A stretch of 64,000 nucleotides of DNA from Diphasiastrum complanatum (GCA_029204225.1 CM055104.1:54788538-54852537), one strand, 5' to 3'. Numbered from the stretch's first letter, positions 1 through 12,700 are shown. The notes: generated by a model not told the origin, from the sequence alone. Numbers and translations: made by a program.

Positions 1-745
1 ACTATTGATCAAAAACAAATTTTTATAACTCTGAATCTGATTCGTCAATATACATCTCTTGATGTCTTATCTCACTGTTGTGTCTCTAATTGAGTGAGTG
101 TGTTACAACGAGTAGTGCACATGTATTTATATTGCTACTAGACAAGTATTTTGGCCTTTCAATGCTGTAACAGTAGATATCTAACCGTTTACGACAGTTG
201 ATATTCAAATAGACGCTCTGTTTTCAGGCTCAAATAAATTCTGTTCGCGAATTATTCGAAATCGTCCATCTCTTCGTCTTAGCTTCGTGTTTCCCAAATT
301 GTTTGCGACACTTGTCTCTTCGCGACATTTTCATCTTTCGCGAATTGTTCGCGACAGATGACAATTCTTGAGCTTGAAGAAGAAATCTAGAATATTTCGT
401 AAACTGTTCGAGATAGTTTCGCGACAGGTGAGCTTGAAGAACAGTCCAAAAGATTTCGTGAATTGTTCACGACATCTGAGACTTGAACAAGAAACAGAAT
501 ATTTTGCGACAAGATTCTATTCGCGAATCTTTCGAGCTTCAACAACAAAGCCACGAGCTTCTACAAGAAACTGTTTTGCGAATCTTTCGAGCTGACTGCA
601 AGACAAATTTCGCGAATCCTTCGCGAATCTTTCGAATTGGTCACGAATAGAAATGTTTCGAGTTCGCGTTCGTTTCTTTCTCATCCTTTGTCAAGTAAAC
701 TGCACGCTTTGTTAGTAGAATCAAGATCTGTCTGATCAGTTGTTC
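1..745. repeat. Repetitive stretch rich in TTCGCGAA-like palindromes
   Basis: From about 240 to 660 a short motif close to TTCGCGAATCTTTCGAG recurs roughly eight times with small changes and in partly palindromic form, for example near 247, 340, 400, 450, 525, 575 and 608-636. The short open frames here only read through the motif and show no recognisable domain. The stretch abuts the gypsy integrase remnant starting near 750, so it may be part of another element joined to it. Everything before about 240 is AT-rich and unassigned. Confidence 0.5.
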
Positions 746-749
746 TACA

Positions 750-1386
750 TGAGTTTGCTTATAACTGTAGGAAACATTCTACTACTGGTTATAGTCCGTT
801 TATGCTGATGTACGGTTTTCAACCTAGATCTCCAGTAAATGTGGAGACAAAGTCTGTTAAGATCCAAAACGTTGCGGATTTCTTGCATGATATGCATGAA
901 ATGTTGCAAGTGGCTCGTAATTGTATTCGGAGTGCTCGGGATAGAGCTAAGCACTATGCTGATCTTAAGAGGTCTCCCAGAGATTTTAAAATTGATGACT
1001 GGGTATATCTTAGAATACCTAAGGATTCTAAGACTATGCGTATAGGGAAGTATTATAAATTGTCTACCATATATTGTGGACCGTTTCAGATTATAAAGAA
1101 AATTGGTTCTTTAGCTTACGAACTAGATCTTTAGAACAAGTCTACAGCTCACCCTATGTTTCATGTAAGCCATTTAAAATTAAGTTTACATGAAGGTGAC
1201 ATAGTTGGTTCAGAGGAAGACCTTACCCATTTGGAGGACTTATCACCTAGTGTTTCTTTGGAACCTGAAAAGGTACTCAGGACTAGAGATAAACAATTGA
1301 TAAATCTTTCTTTCTCTGAGTGCTTGATTACGTGGAAGGGACGGACTGAGGATGATGATTCATGGGAATGGGTCAAAAGCATATAG
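750..1386 (+). pseudogene. Ty3/gypsy pol C-terminus: integrase end plus chromodomain
   Basis: One plus frame is open from about 752 to the stop at 1384-1386, with a single in-frame TAG at 1132-1134. It begins inside the integrase core (E-F-A-Y-N-C-R, then S-P-F-M-L-M-Y-G-F-Q-P-R), continues through the integrase C-terminal domain (D-R-A-K-H-Y-A-D; D-W-V-Y-L-R-I-P; G-P-F-Q-I-I-K-K-I-G), then M-F-H-V-S-H-L-K and ends in a chromodomain (L-I-T-W-K-G-R-T-E-D-D-D-S-W-E). This order is that of chromoviral Ty3/gypsy Pol. Reverse transcriptase and the integrase N-terminus are missing upstream, so this is a truncated, stop-bearing copy that cannot act alone. Confidence 0.85.
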
Positions 1387-1438
1387 AAGAACTTCTCTGG
1401 TTTTTACTTCTAGAGATAGAAGTGGTTCAATGGGGGAA

Positions 1439-1905
1439 TGTTATGTCCATGTCTTGTATAAAGAAATTGGAATAATTCTTGCGTGGATAGCCGGTCACTC
1501 CAGTTGTATGTGGTTATTAGTTATGCTACGTCATTCCGGACGTGGTCGTATCAAGTAATTAATAATCATATAAGGGCATGGACATAGGAGCACTTGCATG
1601 GTGAATGACTGTTTGAATGCAAGAATAGGAGGTCAATAGCTACATATAGGTTGCATGGGGATCCTAAGGGAAATATACTCTCCTCTTGGAGAGAATACAT
1701 ACCATGGAATCCCGCCCATCTCCCTATTGGAATTTCAGTGTTTCCTCTCCTCTCTTGTATTCATTCATTGTGGCTTGGGGTTGAAGGGTTAGGGTATTGA
1801 CTAGCCTCTTCATGTTGGTTGGGTGGTTTATGCTCCACATGTGTTCTTTTGGTTTGCATGTGATAGGATTCTTGAAGATCTTCACTTGGCGATTGTAAAA
1901 CTTAG
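1439..1905 (+). repeat. Ty3/gypsy LTR (3' LTR of the truncated plus-strand element)
   Basis: A purine run (TGGGGGAA, 1431-1438) directly precedes TGTTATGTCC, the usual polypurine-tract/LTR junction just after pol. The following ~470 bp matches, in inverse orientation, the sequence at about 22580-23053, sharing blocks such as TGTGGTTATTAGTTATGC, GTTGCATGGGGATCCTAAG and CTCTCCTCTTGGAGAGAATA. The right end is approximate because I placed it where similarity to the second copy fades. Confidence 0.75.
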
Positions 1906-2289
1906 ATTCTCATGGAGGGTGATAAATACTTCCAAAAACTTTCTACATTCTAGGACTTCAATTTGGAGTTTATGAACATCAAGTAAATATAATCAAAACT
2001 TGATTTAGATTCATTTTAATCTAAATCTAGCTATCTACATGTGGCCTAGACACATGGTCATCCAACATGATGCCAAGTGGCCAAAATCTAGGGGCTAGAA
2101 TTTTGACTATTTTTTTCATAGATCCTAGATTCTAGGTAGTTTGACCGAATGAGCAATCTAATACATATGACTTGGATCTAACTAGGCTAGGCCTATCTTC
2201 ACATGTGGAAAAAGGCTCCACATTTGTGGAATCAGATTATTTACAAAAATATATGGTAAATCAAGCTAGCATTTTGCAAATTTTCACTC
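1906..2289. other. Unassigned AT-rich spacer, possible remnant LTR of the minus-strand copia
   Basis: No coding frame. Read on the minus strand, the copia remnant ending near 2290 is followed by a purine-rich segment and then AT-rich sequence. By position this would be its 3' LTR. Similarity to the opposite-end LTR candidate (near 9893) is weak by eye. Confidence 0.3.
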
Positions 2290-2860
2290 CTCAAAAACTA
2301 GCTTGATTAAGGTATGATAGATTTATCTACAACTCCAAGGGGTGATATGAGTTTGATGAACTGATCCTTAGGCAAGGATTTGGTGAGGGTATCAGCCACA
2401 CATTCTGATGAAGAAACATGTTGGAGTTGGATCTCTCTTGCTTGCACTTTTTCCCTCACAAAGTGATAAGCAATTTCAATGTGTTTGCTTCTAGCATGGA
2501 ATGTCGTGTTGGTAGCAATTTGTTGAGATGATTGGTTGTCACAATAGATGATAGGGACCTACTCAGCCTATGGCACTCGAAGTTCCATTAACAACTTTCT
2601 TAGCCATAGGACCTCCTTTGCGATGGGAGTCCTTGCTTTGTACTTGGATTATGTGGAAGATAGTGAGGTAGTATTTTACTTTTTGGAAAGCCAAGATATA
2701 ACCCCATTGCATATGAAGGTTGCTAAGGCACTAATAGAATTTTGATCCACCTTATCCCATACAAAATTAGAATCTAAGAAATCTCTCAAGACAATGTTAG
2801 ATCCTCTATAAAGAATGCAGTGAAAAATTTTCATCAATCTTGAGCTAGAAATTGTCAAGG
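2290..2860 (-). pseudogene. Ty1/copia RNase H and 3' end, degraded
   Basis: On the minus strand the sequence reads, over several frames, as the C-terminus of a copia Pol: V-D-Q-N-S-I-S-A-L-A-T-F-I-C-N-G-V-I-S-W-L-S-K-K near 2680-2760, then a C-D-N-Q-S-S-Q-Q-I-A block, F-H-A-R-S-K-H-I-E-I-A and H-F-V-R-E-K near 2450-2520. These match the same segments of the intact plus-strand element at 7057-7380. Frameshifts and stops make it non-functional. Orientation agrees with the minus-strand copia gag at 8335-8869, so the two may be the ends of one old element. Confidence 0.75.
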
Positions 2861-3527
2861 CCCATTTTCCTAGCTATCTTGTTCAATCTTGGATCAAAAG
2901 AGATCAAAAGGACATTGATTGGGTCTGACCTGGTACTGTACGGAATCAGGTGCTCAGACACGTGTGAGGAACATCCAATTTCAGTTTGGAAGTTCTCTCT
3001 CATGTTTGATCCATTTATCTTTCTTGATAGCTTGTTTTGAAGCTATTTTTGTCTAGTTTCTGTTGCAATCAGTTTCATTCCATTTGGTTGAGCCAATCAA
3101 ATGTTATAAGCTTTTGAAGAGGGTTAGGTAGGGCACCTAGACCTGGGTGGACACATTTGGTTTGGTCAAGAGATTGCTTGGTTGATCCAAAATCACAGTT
3201 GTATGCTTGCCAATCTCATCTATATGTGATCTAGGCACTGTTTTGAGATCTTAGCCATTTTGTTTCATGCAATATCATTGTATTTGAGTCAAATTTGGTT
3301 TCTTAGTGTATTTCACACGTGCTAAGAGTTTGGATCCTAACTTTGCCTATACTCCATCATTTGATGTGAAATAGATCTTGTTTTAGAGAGATTTGTGTAG
3401 CTAGTGAGAATCAATTCACAAATTATTGTAAGATCTTTCATAGAAGGAGATAGTACTCAATTATTGGATCCTATTGAAAGTGTGTAACAACATTTATTGT
3501 TCATCATCTGAGTTTTCTTCACTTCAA
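2861..3527 (+). other. Putative 5' LTR/leader of the plus-strand copia, ends not resolved
   Basis: This non-coding stretch precedes the gag start of the plus-strand copia. By position it should contain the 5' LTR and primer-binding site. I could not align it by eye to the 3' LTR candidate starting at 7536, and no clean TGGTATCAGAGC primer-binding site is visible. The nearest candidate is a poor match around 3455-3470. Confidence 0.3.
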
Positions 3528-5249
3528 ATGTCTTCAATGGGTTCATCCTTGTTGGAACCAAGTGAAAGATTGACCACTTCAAATTATTCAATTTGGAAAA
3601 TGAGGATGGAGTCCATCTTGATCCTTCAAGACGTGATGGACATAGTTCTTGGCCTTGAAGAAGAACCACAAGTTCTTCAAGAGGTTCAAAAATACAAAAA
3701 GAGAGCTAGGATGGCTCTCCACTACATTAAGATGAATGTCTCTAATGAGATATTGAGGGAGATAGGTACTTGTACAACAGCCAAAGAAGCTTGGGATTGT
3801 CTCAAGACTATCTATGAGGCTAAGAATACCTCTAGGCTTCTCACTCTTAGGAATCAAATCTTTCAAAGTAGCCAAAAGAGTGATGAGAGTGCATCTAGTT
3901 ATGTTTTGAGAGTAAAAGATATTCATAGAGAGCTTGCTTGTATTGGTGATTCCATCAATCAAAATGAGCTAGTTCAAGTCATTCTCAATGGCTTGAGAAG
4001 TGAATTTGATAATCTTGTCCAATCCTATGCCATTAAGGAGGAGCTACCAAGTTTGGAGGCTCTCCAAAGTGTGCTAATTTCAGAAGAATCAAGACAAGAG
4101 TATAAGCTCTTGAGGATGGACAAGCTTTCTCTCACTCATAATGATGGCAAAGTTCTTTTTGCCAAGGATAAGCACAAAGAGAGGAGCAAGAACCAACATC
4201 AACAATCCTCAAGCAAGGACAAAGTCAGATCCAAAGACAAAGATGAGGAGGAAGATGATTCCTCTAATGCTTCATCATCCAAGCTCAAGAAGAAGAAGAA
4301 GATCAAGTGCTTTTATTGTGGCAAGAAAGGTCATTATGCCACCAATTGCTTCAAAAAGAAAAATCAACTCAAGCAAGCCAATATTACCAATGAGAAGGAA
4401 GACACTATTGCAAGTGATGGAGAGGGATCTCTTATGGTCTTTAGTTTCTCATCTACTCCTTTCAAGAAGGACGGCCTATGGAATATTGATAGTGGAGCCT
4501 CTTCACATATGTGTAGCTCCAAGGACTCTTTCTCTTCTATTGCACCTTATGATGGAGTGAAGAAATCAATATACACTGCAAATGATTTTGAATGTCCTAT
4601 TGAAGGCATAGGGAACATTCCCTTGAAGCTTGCATCCTCTAAAGTTCTTTCTCTCTCTAGAGTTCTTTATGTACCTAAGCTTACCAAGAATCTTATTAGT
4701 GTTGGCCAATTGCTTGATAATGGGCTTGATGTAAAATTCAATGTTGATACTTGCACTATCAAGAAGAATGATGAGATACTTTCATTAGGATCTAGATTTG
4801 GTGGCATCTATAAACTAGATCCAAATGAGTATGTGAATGCTTGTAATGTTGCTCTTGTGAATAAGCTCTCTATGGAGGAATTATGGCATAGGAGATTGGG
4901 ACATCCCAACTACAAATCCATGCTCTCTATGATCAGAGAATCCAAAGCTATTGGCTTGCCAAAGTCATTCTCCAAGAAGATCAAGCCTTGTGAGGCTTGT
5001 GCTATTGCTAAATCTCACAAAAAGCCATTTACAAGATCTTCTATCAAAAGCAAGCATCCTTTGGAGTTAATCCACTCGGATGTGCATTTCTCATCAACTA
5101 CAAGCAAGGGAGGAGCCACTTGTTTTGTTACTTTCATTGATGATTACACAAGATTCACTTGGATATATCTTCTTGCTTCAAAATCTATGGTGTTTGATCA
5201 TTTCCTTATTTTCAAAGCTTATGTAGAGAAGCAATTCTCATTCAAGATT

Positions 5250-5252
5250 TAA
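5250..5252 (+). other. Premature TAA in copia integrase
   Basis: The frame resumes at once with A-L-R-S-D-G-G-G-E-Y, the integrase segment carrying the second catalytic Asp, so this is a point nonsense change rather than a frameshift. Confidence 0.9.
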
Positions 5253-6572
5253 GCTCTTAGAAGTGATGGAGGTGGTGAATATATCTCCAATAAATTTCAA
5301 GACTTTTGTGAGCTTGAAGGCATTAAAAGAGAGTTTTCTTGTGCCTACTCTCCATCTCAAAATGGAGTGGCCGAGAGAAAGAATAGATCTCTATGTGAAT
5401 GTGCAAAATCTATGAGAATTGAGGCATCTTTGCCCAAAGAAATTTGGGGAGAAGCCATTAATTGTGCAAATTATCTTTGCAATAGGCTCCCACATATAGC
5501 TCTTGGAGGAAAGTCACCATATGAAATCTTATTTTTGAAGAAGCCTAAGGTTGATCACCTTAGAGTTTTTGGATGCTTATGCTTTGTCCATATTCCCTTG
5601 GAAACAAGGAAGAAGGAAGATCCTAGTGCATGCAAAGGGATCATGGTTGGATACTTATCCACCAAGAAGGCCTATAGAGTCTTTATACTCTCTACTTCTC
5701 AAGTTATTGAAAGTAGAGATGTTGTCTTTCATGAAGATCAACACTCATCATTTGAAGAGGCCGAGATCAAGAAATCTATGGATGCATCATCAGTTATTGA
5801 TTTTGAAGACAATCATGATGTGATGGGGTCGAGATTTGAAGAAGACTCTCCTCAGATTTTTTCACCAAGAAGATCCATGAGAGATAGATCCGAGCCTAAG
5901 AGGCTCTCATATGCTGACAAAGGCAAACAAGTGGATCTTGATTCCACTAATTATGTTTTTTATGTCTCTCATGAAGAGCCAAAGAATTTACAAGAGTCAC
6001 TCAATACCAAGGAGTGGTATGATGCCATGAAGCAAGAGTATGATGCATTGATCACCAACAATACTTGGGAGCTTGTGGATCCTCCTTCCAACAAGCATGT
6101 GATTGGTTGCAAGTGGGTATTTCGGATCAAGTTCAATCATGATGGCACCATCAACAAGCATAAAGCAAGATTATGTGCCAAAGGATTTGCTCAAATCCAT
6201 GGTCTTGATTATGAGGAGACCTTTGCACCCGTTGCAAAGATGATGACAATAAGAATTCTTATTTCTCTTGCTTGTTTTTTCAAGTGGAAGGTGTTCCAAT
6301 TAGATGTATCCAATGCTTTTCTAAATGGTTATCTTGAGGAGGAGATCTATATGGAACAACCTCAAGGATTCATCAAGGATGAGTCCAAAGTGTGCTTGCT
6401 CTTCAAAAGTCTTTATGGACTCAAGCAAGCACCAAGATCATGGTATTCAAGACTTAACTCTTTCCTTATCTCACTAGGATTTACTCTTAGTGACTATGAT
6501 CCTTCCATGTATCTAAAGTTTGTTGATAGCAATATTGTCATTCTTCTAATTTATGTTGATGACATTATTCTT

Positions 6573-6575
6573 TGA
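6573..6575 (+). other. Premature TGA in copia reverse transcriptase
   Basis: It lies three codons after the Y-V-D-D catalytic box (Y-V-D-D-I-I-L then TGA). The same frame continues with G-S-C-I-K-L-V-D-E-T-K and the rest of RT and RNase H. Confidence 0.9.
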
Positions 6576-7535
6576 GGAAGTTGTATCAAGCTAGTTGATG
6601 AAACCAAGCTAGCACTTGGATGTGAGTTTAAAATGCAAGATCTAGGAGAGATACATTACATCCTAGGCCTAGAAATTGATTTTTATGAAAATCATGTCTT
6701 TATATGCCAATCTAGATATGCTCACTCTATGTTGAAAAAATTCCATATGGAAAATTCTAAGAGCATAGATACTCCAATGGAGCAAATTGTAAAAGATCCT
6801 AATAAAGGTGATGAAAGATCCTTTGAGGACATCACACTTTTTAGGAGTCTTGTAGGCTCCTCGATTTGGCTTACCATTACCAGGCCCGATCTTAGTTTTT
6901 GTGTGCACAAATTGAGTCAATTTATGCAAGAACCTAAGATCCATCATTGGAAGATGGCCAAGAGGATTTTAAGATATGTATCTTCATCTTGTGATTATGG
7001 TCTACTCTATAAAAGTAAAGATCTATCCATTATTGGCTACTCGGATTCGGACTTTGCAAGTGACAAAATGGATCGAAAGTCTATTAGTGCATACACTATC
7101 TTTTTTGGAGGCAATCTAATATCTTGGCTTTCCAAAAAGCAAGATACTATATCTCTCTCTTCATGTGAGGCCGAGTACAAAGCACTCACTACAACTACCA
7201 AAGAAGTGCTTTGGATCAAGAGGTTATTAATGAAACTAAAGTGCATCAAGGAGGATGATCTCCCAATGATCAAGTGTGATAACATCTCGGCCCAAGCTCT
7301 TGCCAATAATCCCATATTTCATGCAAGAAGCAAGCACATAGAAGTGGCACACCATTTTGTGAGAGAAAAGCTTATTGGAGGAGAAATCTATTTGGAGCAG
7401 GTCAACTCGTCCTCTTGTATTGCCGATCTACTCACCAAGCCTTTGAGCAAAAGTGCTTTCATCAAGCATAGATCTAATCTTGGAGTTATATCAAGATCAA
7501 TGCTCAAATCTTCATAGATAATGTTTTAGGAGGAG

Positions 7536-8275
7536 TGTGAAGAATTGAAAAAGATTATCTATGTTAGATATAGGGGTCTTATGTTTTTTACATCAAGCAT
7601 CTAGGTGTAGGATGTTGATAGGAATAAATTTGGCATAGATGGCAAATTATGCATTTCCACTTGTAATGCCACTATTGAGCCAAAATAGAGTAAGAGGCTA
7701 AACACTTGCTGATTAGAGTGTAGACAAGTGTAAAGTTTTTGTTTGATGAATTCCAAGAGGTCCAATAGGATATAGAGGTGGAACCTTGTGAGGTCCAATA
7801 GGAAATTGAGGTGTGCTTGAATATAGTCCAATAGAATTAAGAGGTGCATAGATCAATGATCCAATAGGATCAAGAGGTGACAAAATGTGGTCCAATCATA
7901 GTTAAGCATAGTGGTAGCTCATGGACCTACTAGTATCATTGTACTCCTCATTTTGAAATCAATTGATTTGGTGATTTCATGGATTTTGTGAGTTTTTGGA
8001 TTTCTAGCTTTCTCTCTCTACCCGAGAGCTCTTGATGCATTTTCTCTCTCTACTCGAGGAGAGCAGCTTGTTTCTACTTAGATTATTTTTTGAATACTTC
8101 CCACACGTGTGAGTGAGAGTTGGAAGTGATTGAATGCATGTAGTAGTGTGTTTTTGCCATAGGATTCAAGATTGATCTTGAATCTCAATCTAGTCTTGAT
8201 CTTGGTGCATCTACACACCTTAGGAGATCACAAGTACATGTAGTAGACAGTCCACACGTGTGAAAATCAACACTC
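7536..8275 (+). repeat. Putative 3' LTR of the plus-strand copia
   Basis: A purine tract (TTTTAGGAGGAG, ending at 7535) is followed by TGTGAAGAATTG, the usual copia PPT/LTR junction just after the pol stop at 7517. The segment contains a CCAAT-type array (7748-7905) and CT-rich runs near 8010-8060. The right end is uncertain. It must lie before about 8335, where the minus-strand gag becomes recognisable. Confidence 0.6.
7748..7905 (+). promoter_or_regulatory. Array of five GGTCCAAT-type motifs inside the LTR
   Basis: TCCAATAGGA or TCCAATCATA recurs five times (about 7758, 7793, 7826, 7859, 7891), usually near AAGAGGTG. CCAAT boxes are common promoter elements, and the position in U3 of an LTR fits an enhancer. 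A related array in opposite orientation is at 10290-10405. Confidence 0.45.
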
Positions 8276-8334
8276 TTCTCCATCATGAGAAGTTGATGTA
8301 GAGCCTATACTCTTCATTCACCACACTTCTTGCA

Positions 8335-8869
8335 AATCCACCATGCTTGGCAAAGTCTTTTGTATTGCAAAGCTTTGAACAAGGTTAGCATGCTCATCCA
8401 ACAATCCATTAAGTACAACTTGCACAAGTTCTACATCCTTAATGCTATCATCAATCCATGTTAGCTAATCATTAAGTGCTTTAACTCTCAATACAAAGAC
8501 ATGAGCACTCTCTTCCTTCTTTTGCAAACTTTGAAAGATTTTTTTTCTTAGAGTCAACACTCTAGATGTAGACTTGGATTCATGAAGCTTCTTCAAAGCT
8601 TCCCAAGCCTCCAAAGATGATGTGCGCTTATCAACTTCTTTGAGAAGCTCACTGGTAACATTCATCTTTATCATGTGCAGAGCTCTTTTAGCTCTCTTGT
8701 CATGCCTTTCTTGATCTTGTTTTGCCATGGGTCTTTCCTCCACACCTACAACAATGTCCATCAAATCATTCATCTCAAGGAGAGACTCCATTCTCACCTT
8801 CCAAGTAGAATAATTTGTAGAGGTAAGCCTATCATTGCTCTCCAATATACATCCTCCATTTGTAGCCAT
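8335..8869 (-). pseudogene. Ty1/copia gag N-terminus (UBN2 type), minus strand
   Basis: ATG at 8869 begins M-A-T-N-G-G-C-I-L-E-S and continues N-Y-S-T-W-K-V-R-M-E-S, A-L-H-M-I-K-M-N-V and L-T-L-R-K-K-I-F-Q-S. These are the same blocks as the gag of the plus-strand copia, clearly diverged. A stop near 8463 interrupts it. The frame then resumes (D-D-S-I-K-D-V-E-L-V-Q-V-V-L-N-G-L) before another stop near 8335. There is no zinc knuckle or pol downstream, because sequence of the plus-strand copia follows. Probably the 5' part of the same element as the RNase H remnant at 2290-2860. Confidence 0.85.
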
Positions 8870-9893
<1,024 letters not shown>

Positions 9894-10289
9894 ACTCTCC
9901 TTGAGCACTTATGGCGTATTTATCACAACCATTATAGAACACATTGCACACCTCCCCTTGATTGTTGACATTTTCACATGTGTGGAAAACAATGTGATTT
10001 ATCTTCTAAGGTGTGTGTCATTGCACATGAATCTATCTCTTGATTGATGCAAACAATCTAGCTTGATAATATCAAGGCAAGAGCACACAAGCATGCATCT
10101 ACCATCCAAAAACTATCATTGACACTTAGTAAAATTGTCATATTCTCTCTCTACCAAAGAGCAACAAGTTTTCATACTTAGTTTTTTTTCATCAAGTGTT
10201 GGAGCTCAACCCTCATAAGAAAACTAAGTGTCAATGCAAGCTCTCACTCTCATAGACTGGTTCAAGATCCAAGATAGATAGCAACATAA

Positions 10290-10405
10290 CTCAATGATTG
10301 GACCACTCTCAAATCACCTCTTACAATGATTGGACACTTTCTAATCACCTCTTACTATGATTGGACCATTTTGGTACACCTCTCGCTCCTATTGGTCCAC
10401 ATGGC
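10290..10405 (-). promoter_or_regulatory. Inverted array of GGTCCAATCAT motifs
   Basis: On the minus strand, four copies of a motif close to GGTCCAATCAT, each followed by an AAGAGGTG-like box, occur about 37-40 bp apart. They match the array in the plus-strand copia LTR at 7748-7905, so this is probably part of a related LTR in opposite orientation. Confidence 0.45.
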
Positions 10406-10544
10406 AAAATAATATGATGAGATGCAATCCTTGCTCTCTCTACCATCATGCCAAGTGTAAGCAACCTACACTAACTTGAGCTAATTTAAATCATGATCAC
10501 AAGTTCAACCACTAATATGAAATTATTGCTAGGTTTAATTTGTC

Positions 10545-10859
10545 AACCAACAATTCCACAAAGAAAAAAGTAGTCAATTTTTGTGATGATGGTAAAACTC
10601 AACAATGCATTAAGAATAGGATTAAGAATGGATCTGATAGTATAAAGAGAATACTAAAAAGCAATTCGTCCAATAATTATTGGCAAAACTACTTTAATGA
10701 TGCAAGAAAGTGCCAAAAGTAATAAAACCATTACATTTGAAGTGCTTCTAGATTCAAAAATAACCAATGGCAAGAATGGAACAATAATATAATGATCATC
10801 TTTTATGAATTACAACATGAATGATTTTGTGCATGTGAAATTTGAAGCAACTTTCATTT

Positions 10860-10948
<89 letters not shown>

Positions 10949-11290
10949 CCTTTTCCAACTTTTTGATCTTCCAACACATAGTGAGTTGGTGTATTTTGCT
11001 TGAGTTTGGCTCACGCTTCGAGGTTCAATTCTTTGTGATCCCATAGGTTGATAATTTGACCATAAAGAAAGAAGTAATTATTTATGTGATGATACTAGCA
11101 CTTCAAGCAAGCCAAGGGCTATTGAGCTGGAAAACAATCCATCCAACAATTTGTTAGCAGAATTATTTTTATGATCCAAGAAAGTGTTAGATAAAAGTGA
11201 GCTACCTCTACAATAATATGGGGATGTTGCATTTGAATTGTCTCCACTTTTAAAAAAAACTAATGGCAAGAATGGAACAATGTTATGATG
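10545..11290 (+). repeat. Two diverged direct copies of a ~260 bp unit
   Basis: Unit one (about 10545-10805) and unit two (about 11050-11290) share an AAAGAAAGAAGTA-like start, a middle CAAGAAAGTG block and the end AATGGCAAGAATGGAACAAT followed by ATGAT-GTCAT. Each is followed by a dinucleotide run, CT for the first and GA for the second. No coding function is apparent. Confidence 0.65.
10863..10944. repeat. (CT)n microsatellite
   Basis: About 41 CT units without visible interruption, between the two related units of the 10.5-11.3 kb duplication. Confidence 0.97.
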
Positions 11291-11296
11291 GTCATT

Positions 11297-11299
<3 letters not shown>

Positions 11300-11371
<72 letters not shown>
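11300..11371. repeat. (GA)n microsatellite
   Basis: About 36 AG units directly after the second copy of the 10.5-11.3 kb duplication. Confidence 0.97.
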
Positions 11372-11375
<4 letters not shown>

Positions 11376-12254
11376 TAGCTCAGATATGGCAAGAAGCTCC
11401 CTCGAGGCCCACCTCCAATCTCAAGAGAATCATTGGGATGCCATTTTCCTCTACTTGAGGTTATTCTTCCTAAATCAATAATAGTCATTAATTGATACTC
11501 TATCATTATTTGCGATTGTGAAACTCCTTGAGACCTAAGTCAAGATAGCTATTTCAATATTATTACTTTAATATAATTGAGGAAATGAAGTTAGTTGCCT
11601 TGGAAAGATTTCATCAACTTTTAATTTTTTATAAATATATCATACCATGTGTGCATTCCTTTTAGTCTAATATTATTGGCAAGTCATGTTCCTGTCATGT
11701 GCCAAATCCAAGCAAATAGCCATTACATGGAAGTAAAGCTAAGAGCAAATAGTACAAAGCATTCAAGATAGCATATCCATAAAAAGCTAGAAACAAGGAG
11801 ATATCTATGGAATCACATAAGGAATGAAAGAATAAGTACATAGCAATGAATAGAGCATAAAGATAAGGCACATGAGACCTAGCAATGGAAATCCCAAGGC
11901 TCACATTCACAAGAGAAAGCTTAGAGCTCTCACTTTGCAAATGAGCCAAAAGATCTCAAAAGTGATGTCTCTGCCTACTTATAGACAATGTTCAATGATA
12001 ACCATTAGCCTTGCATCTCAATCATTAAAATCTCACATGAAGAAATTGTCGTCATGATCAATTTCCAATATAAAAACCAGTATGTTTCGATTGATCATCT
12101 CTGAAAATGACAAAAAACATTCTAATTGAACTTTCATTTCCAATAATATTGAGTGAATGATATGCTTGCAAAGATTTTGATTTCTCCCACGTTCCTCGTT
12201 TACACAATTTAATTTCCTTGAGCCAAACTCTGAAGTAAAAATCATATTACATGA
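11372..12254. other. Non-coding spacer
   Basis: AT-rich sequence. Frames here are short, start with non-ATG codons or lack recognisable motifs. I see nothing else. Confidence 0.5.
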
Positions 12255-12700
12255 TTTTAGTGCATTTTCCACCAAGCAAAATACACTGCATTTTATGCAT
12301 CACAATTTTCGAACTAAAGCCTAGAAAGGATTCTTTTGCATCAAAACAACTACATTTGAATCACAAATTGTTCAATTTTATTGGTTAATATCCATCTTTT
12401 GGTCAAGTCAAAGTTGATGAAATTTGCTAAGACAACTGAAATCAAACCAAATGATGGTGTTGGATTTTCCACCAACAAGACCACAATATTTCATGCATCA
12501 AGATTTTCCACCCGATGCATGGAAGAATTTTTGTTGCATCAAAAGCATTACTTCGTCTTGCCAATGTCAATAAAAAATTGTTCATTGTTATTGGGTTTCC
12601 ATTTTTTTTAATTCAAAATATGTGAAATTTGTCTAGACATTTGGAATCACATCACATAATGCTGGATTTATTGCTAATATCCATAATTCCCACAGCGTTA
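12255..12700. repeat. Two diverged tandem copies of a ~211 bp unit
   Basis: Blocks recur in the same order in 12255-12465 and 12466-12700: TTTTCCACCAA, ATGCATCA, TTTTGCATCAAAA-like, AAATTGTTCA, TTATTGG and GAAATTTG. No coding role is visible. Confidence 0.6.

Larger units (their letters stand above)
3528..7517 (+). mobile_element. Ty1/copia Gag-Pol polyprotein, two in-frame stops
   Basis: A single reading frame runs from the ATG at 3528 to the TAG at 7515-7517, broken only by TAA at 5250-5252 and TGA at 6573-6575. Order: UBN2-type gag from 3528; a CCHC zinc knuckle (C-F-Y-C-G-K-K-G-H-Y-A-T-N-C, 4308-4349); aspartic protease (D-S-G-A-S-S-H-M from 4488); GAG-pre-integrase (E-L-W-H-R-R-L-G-H-P, near 4878); integrase core (H-S-D-V-H-F; F-I-D-D-Y-T-R-F-T-W; N-G-V-A-E-R-K-N); reverse transcriptase with Y-V-D-D at 6552-6563; RNase H (D-S-D-F-A-S; S-S-C-E-A-E-Y-K-A-L). 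Protease-integrase-RT-RH is the Ty1/copia order. Apart from the two stops I see no frameshift over 4 kb, so insertion is probably fairly recent. As written, translation ends inside integrase, so this copy cannot make full Pol. A translated start at 3474 would need a non-ATG codon. Confidence 0.95.

Noticed and set aside
3588-3962. 124-codon minus-strand frame
   Set aside because: Shadow of the copia gag on the opposite strand with no independent motif.
4141-4560. 139-codon basic plus-strand frame
   Set aside because: Alternate frame within the Lys/Ser-rich part of copia gag; the annotated frame carries the zinc knuckle and protease.
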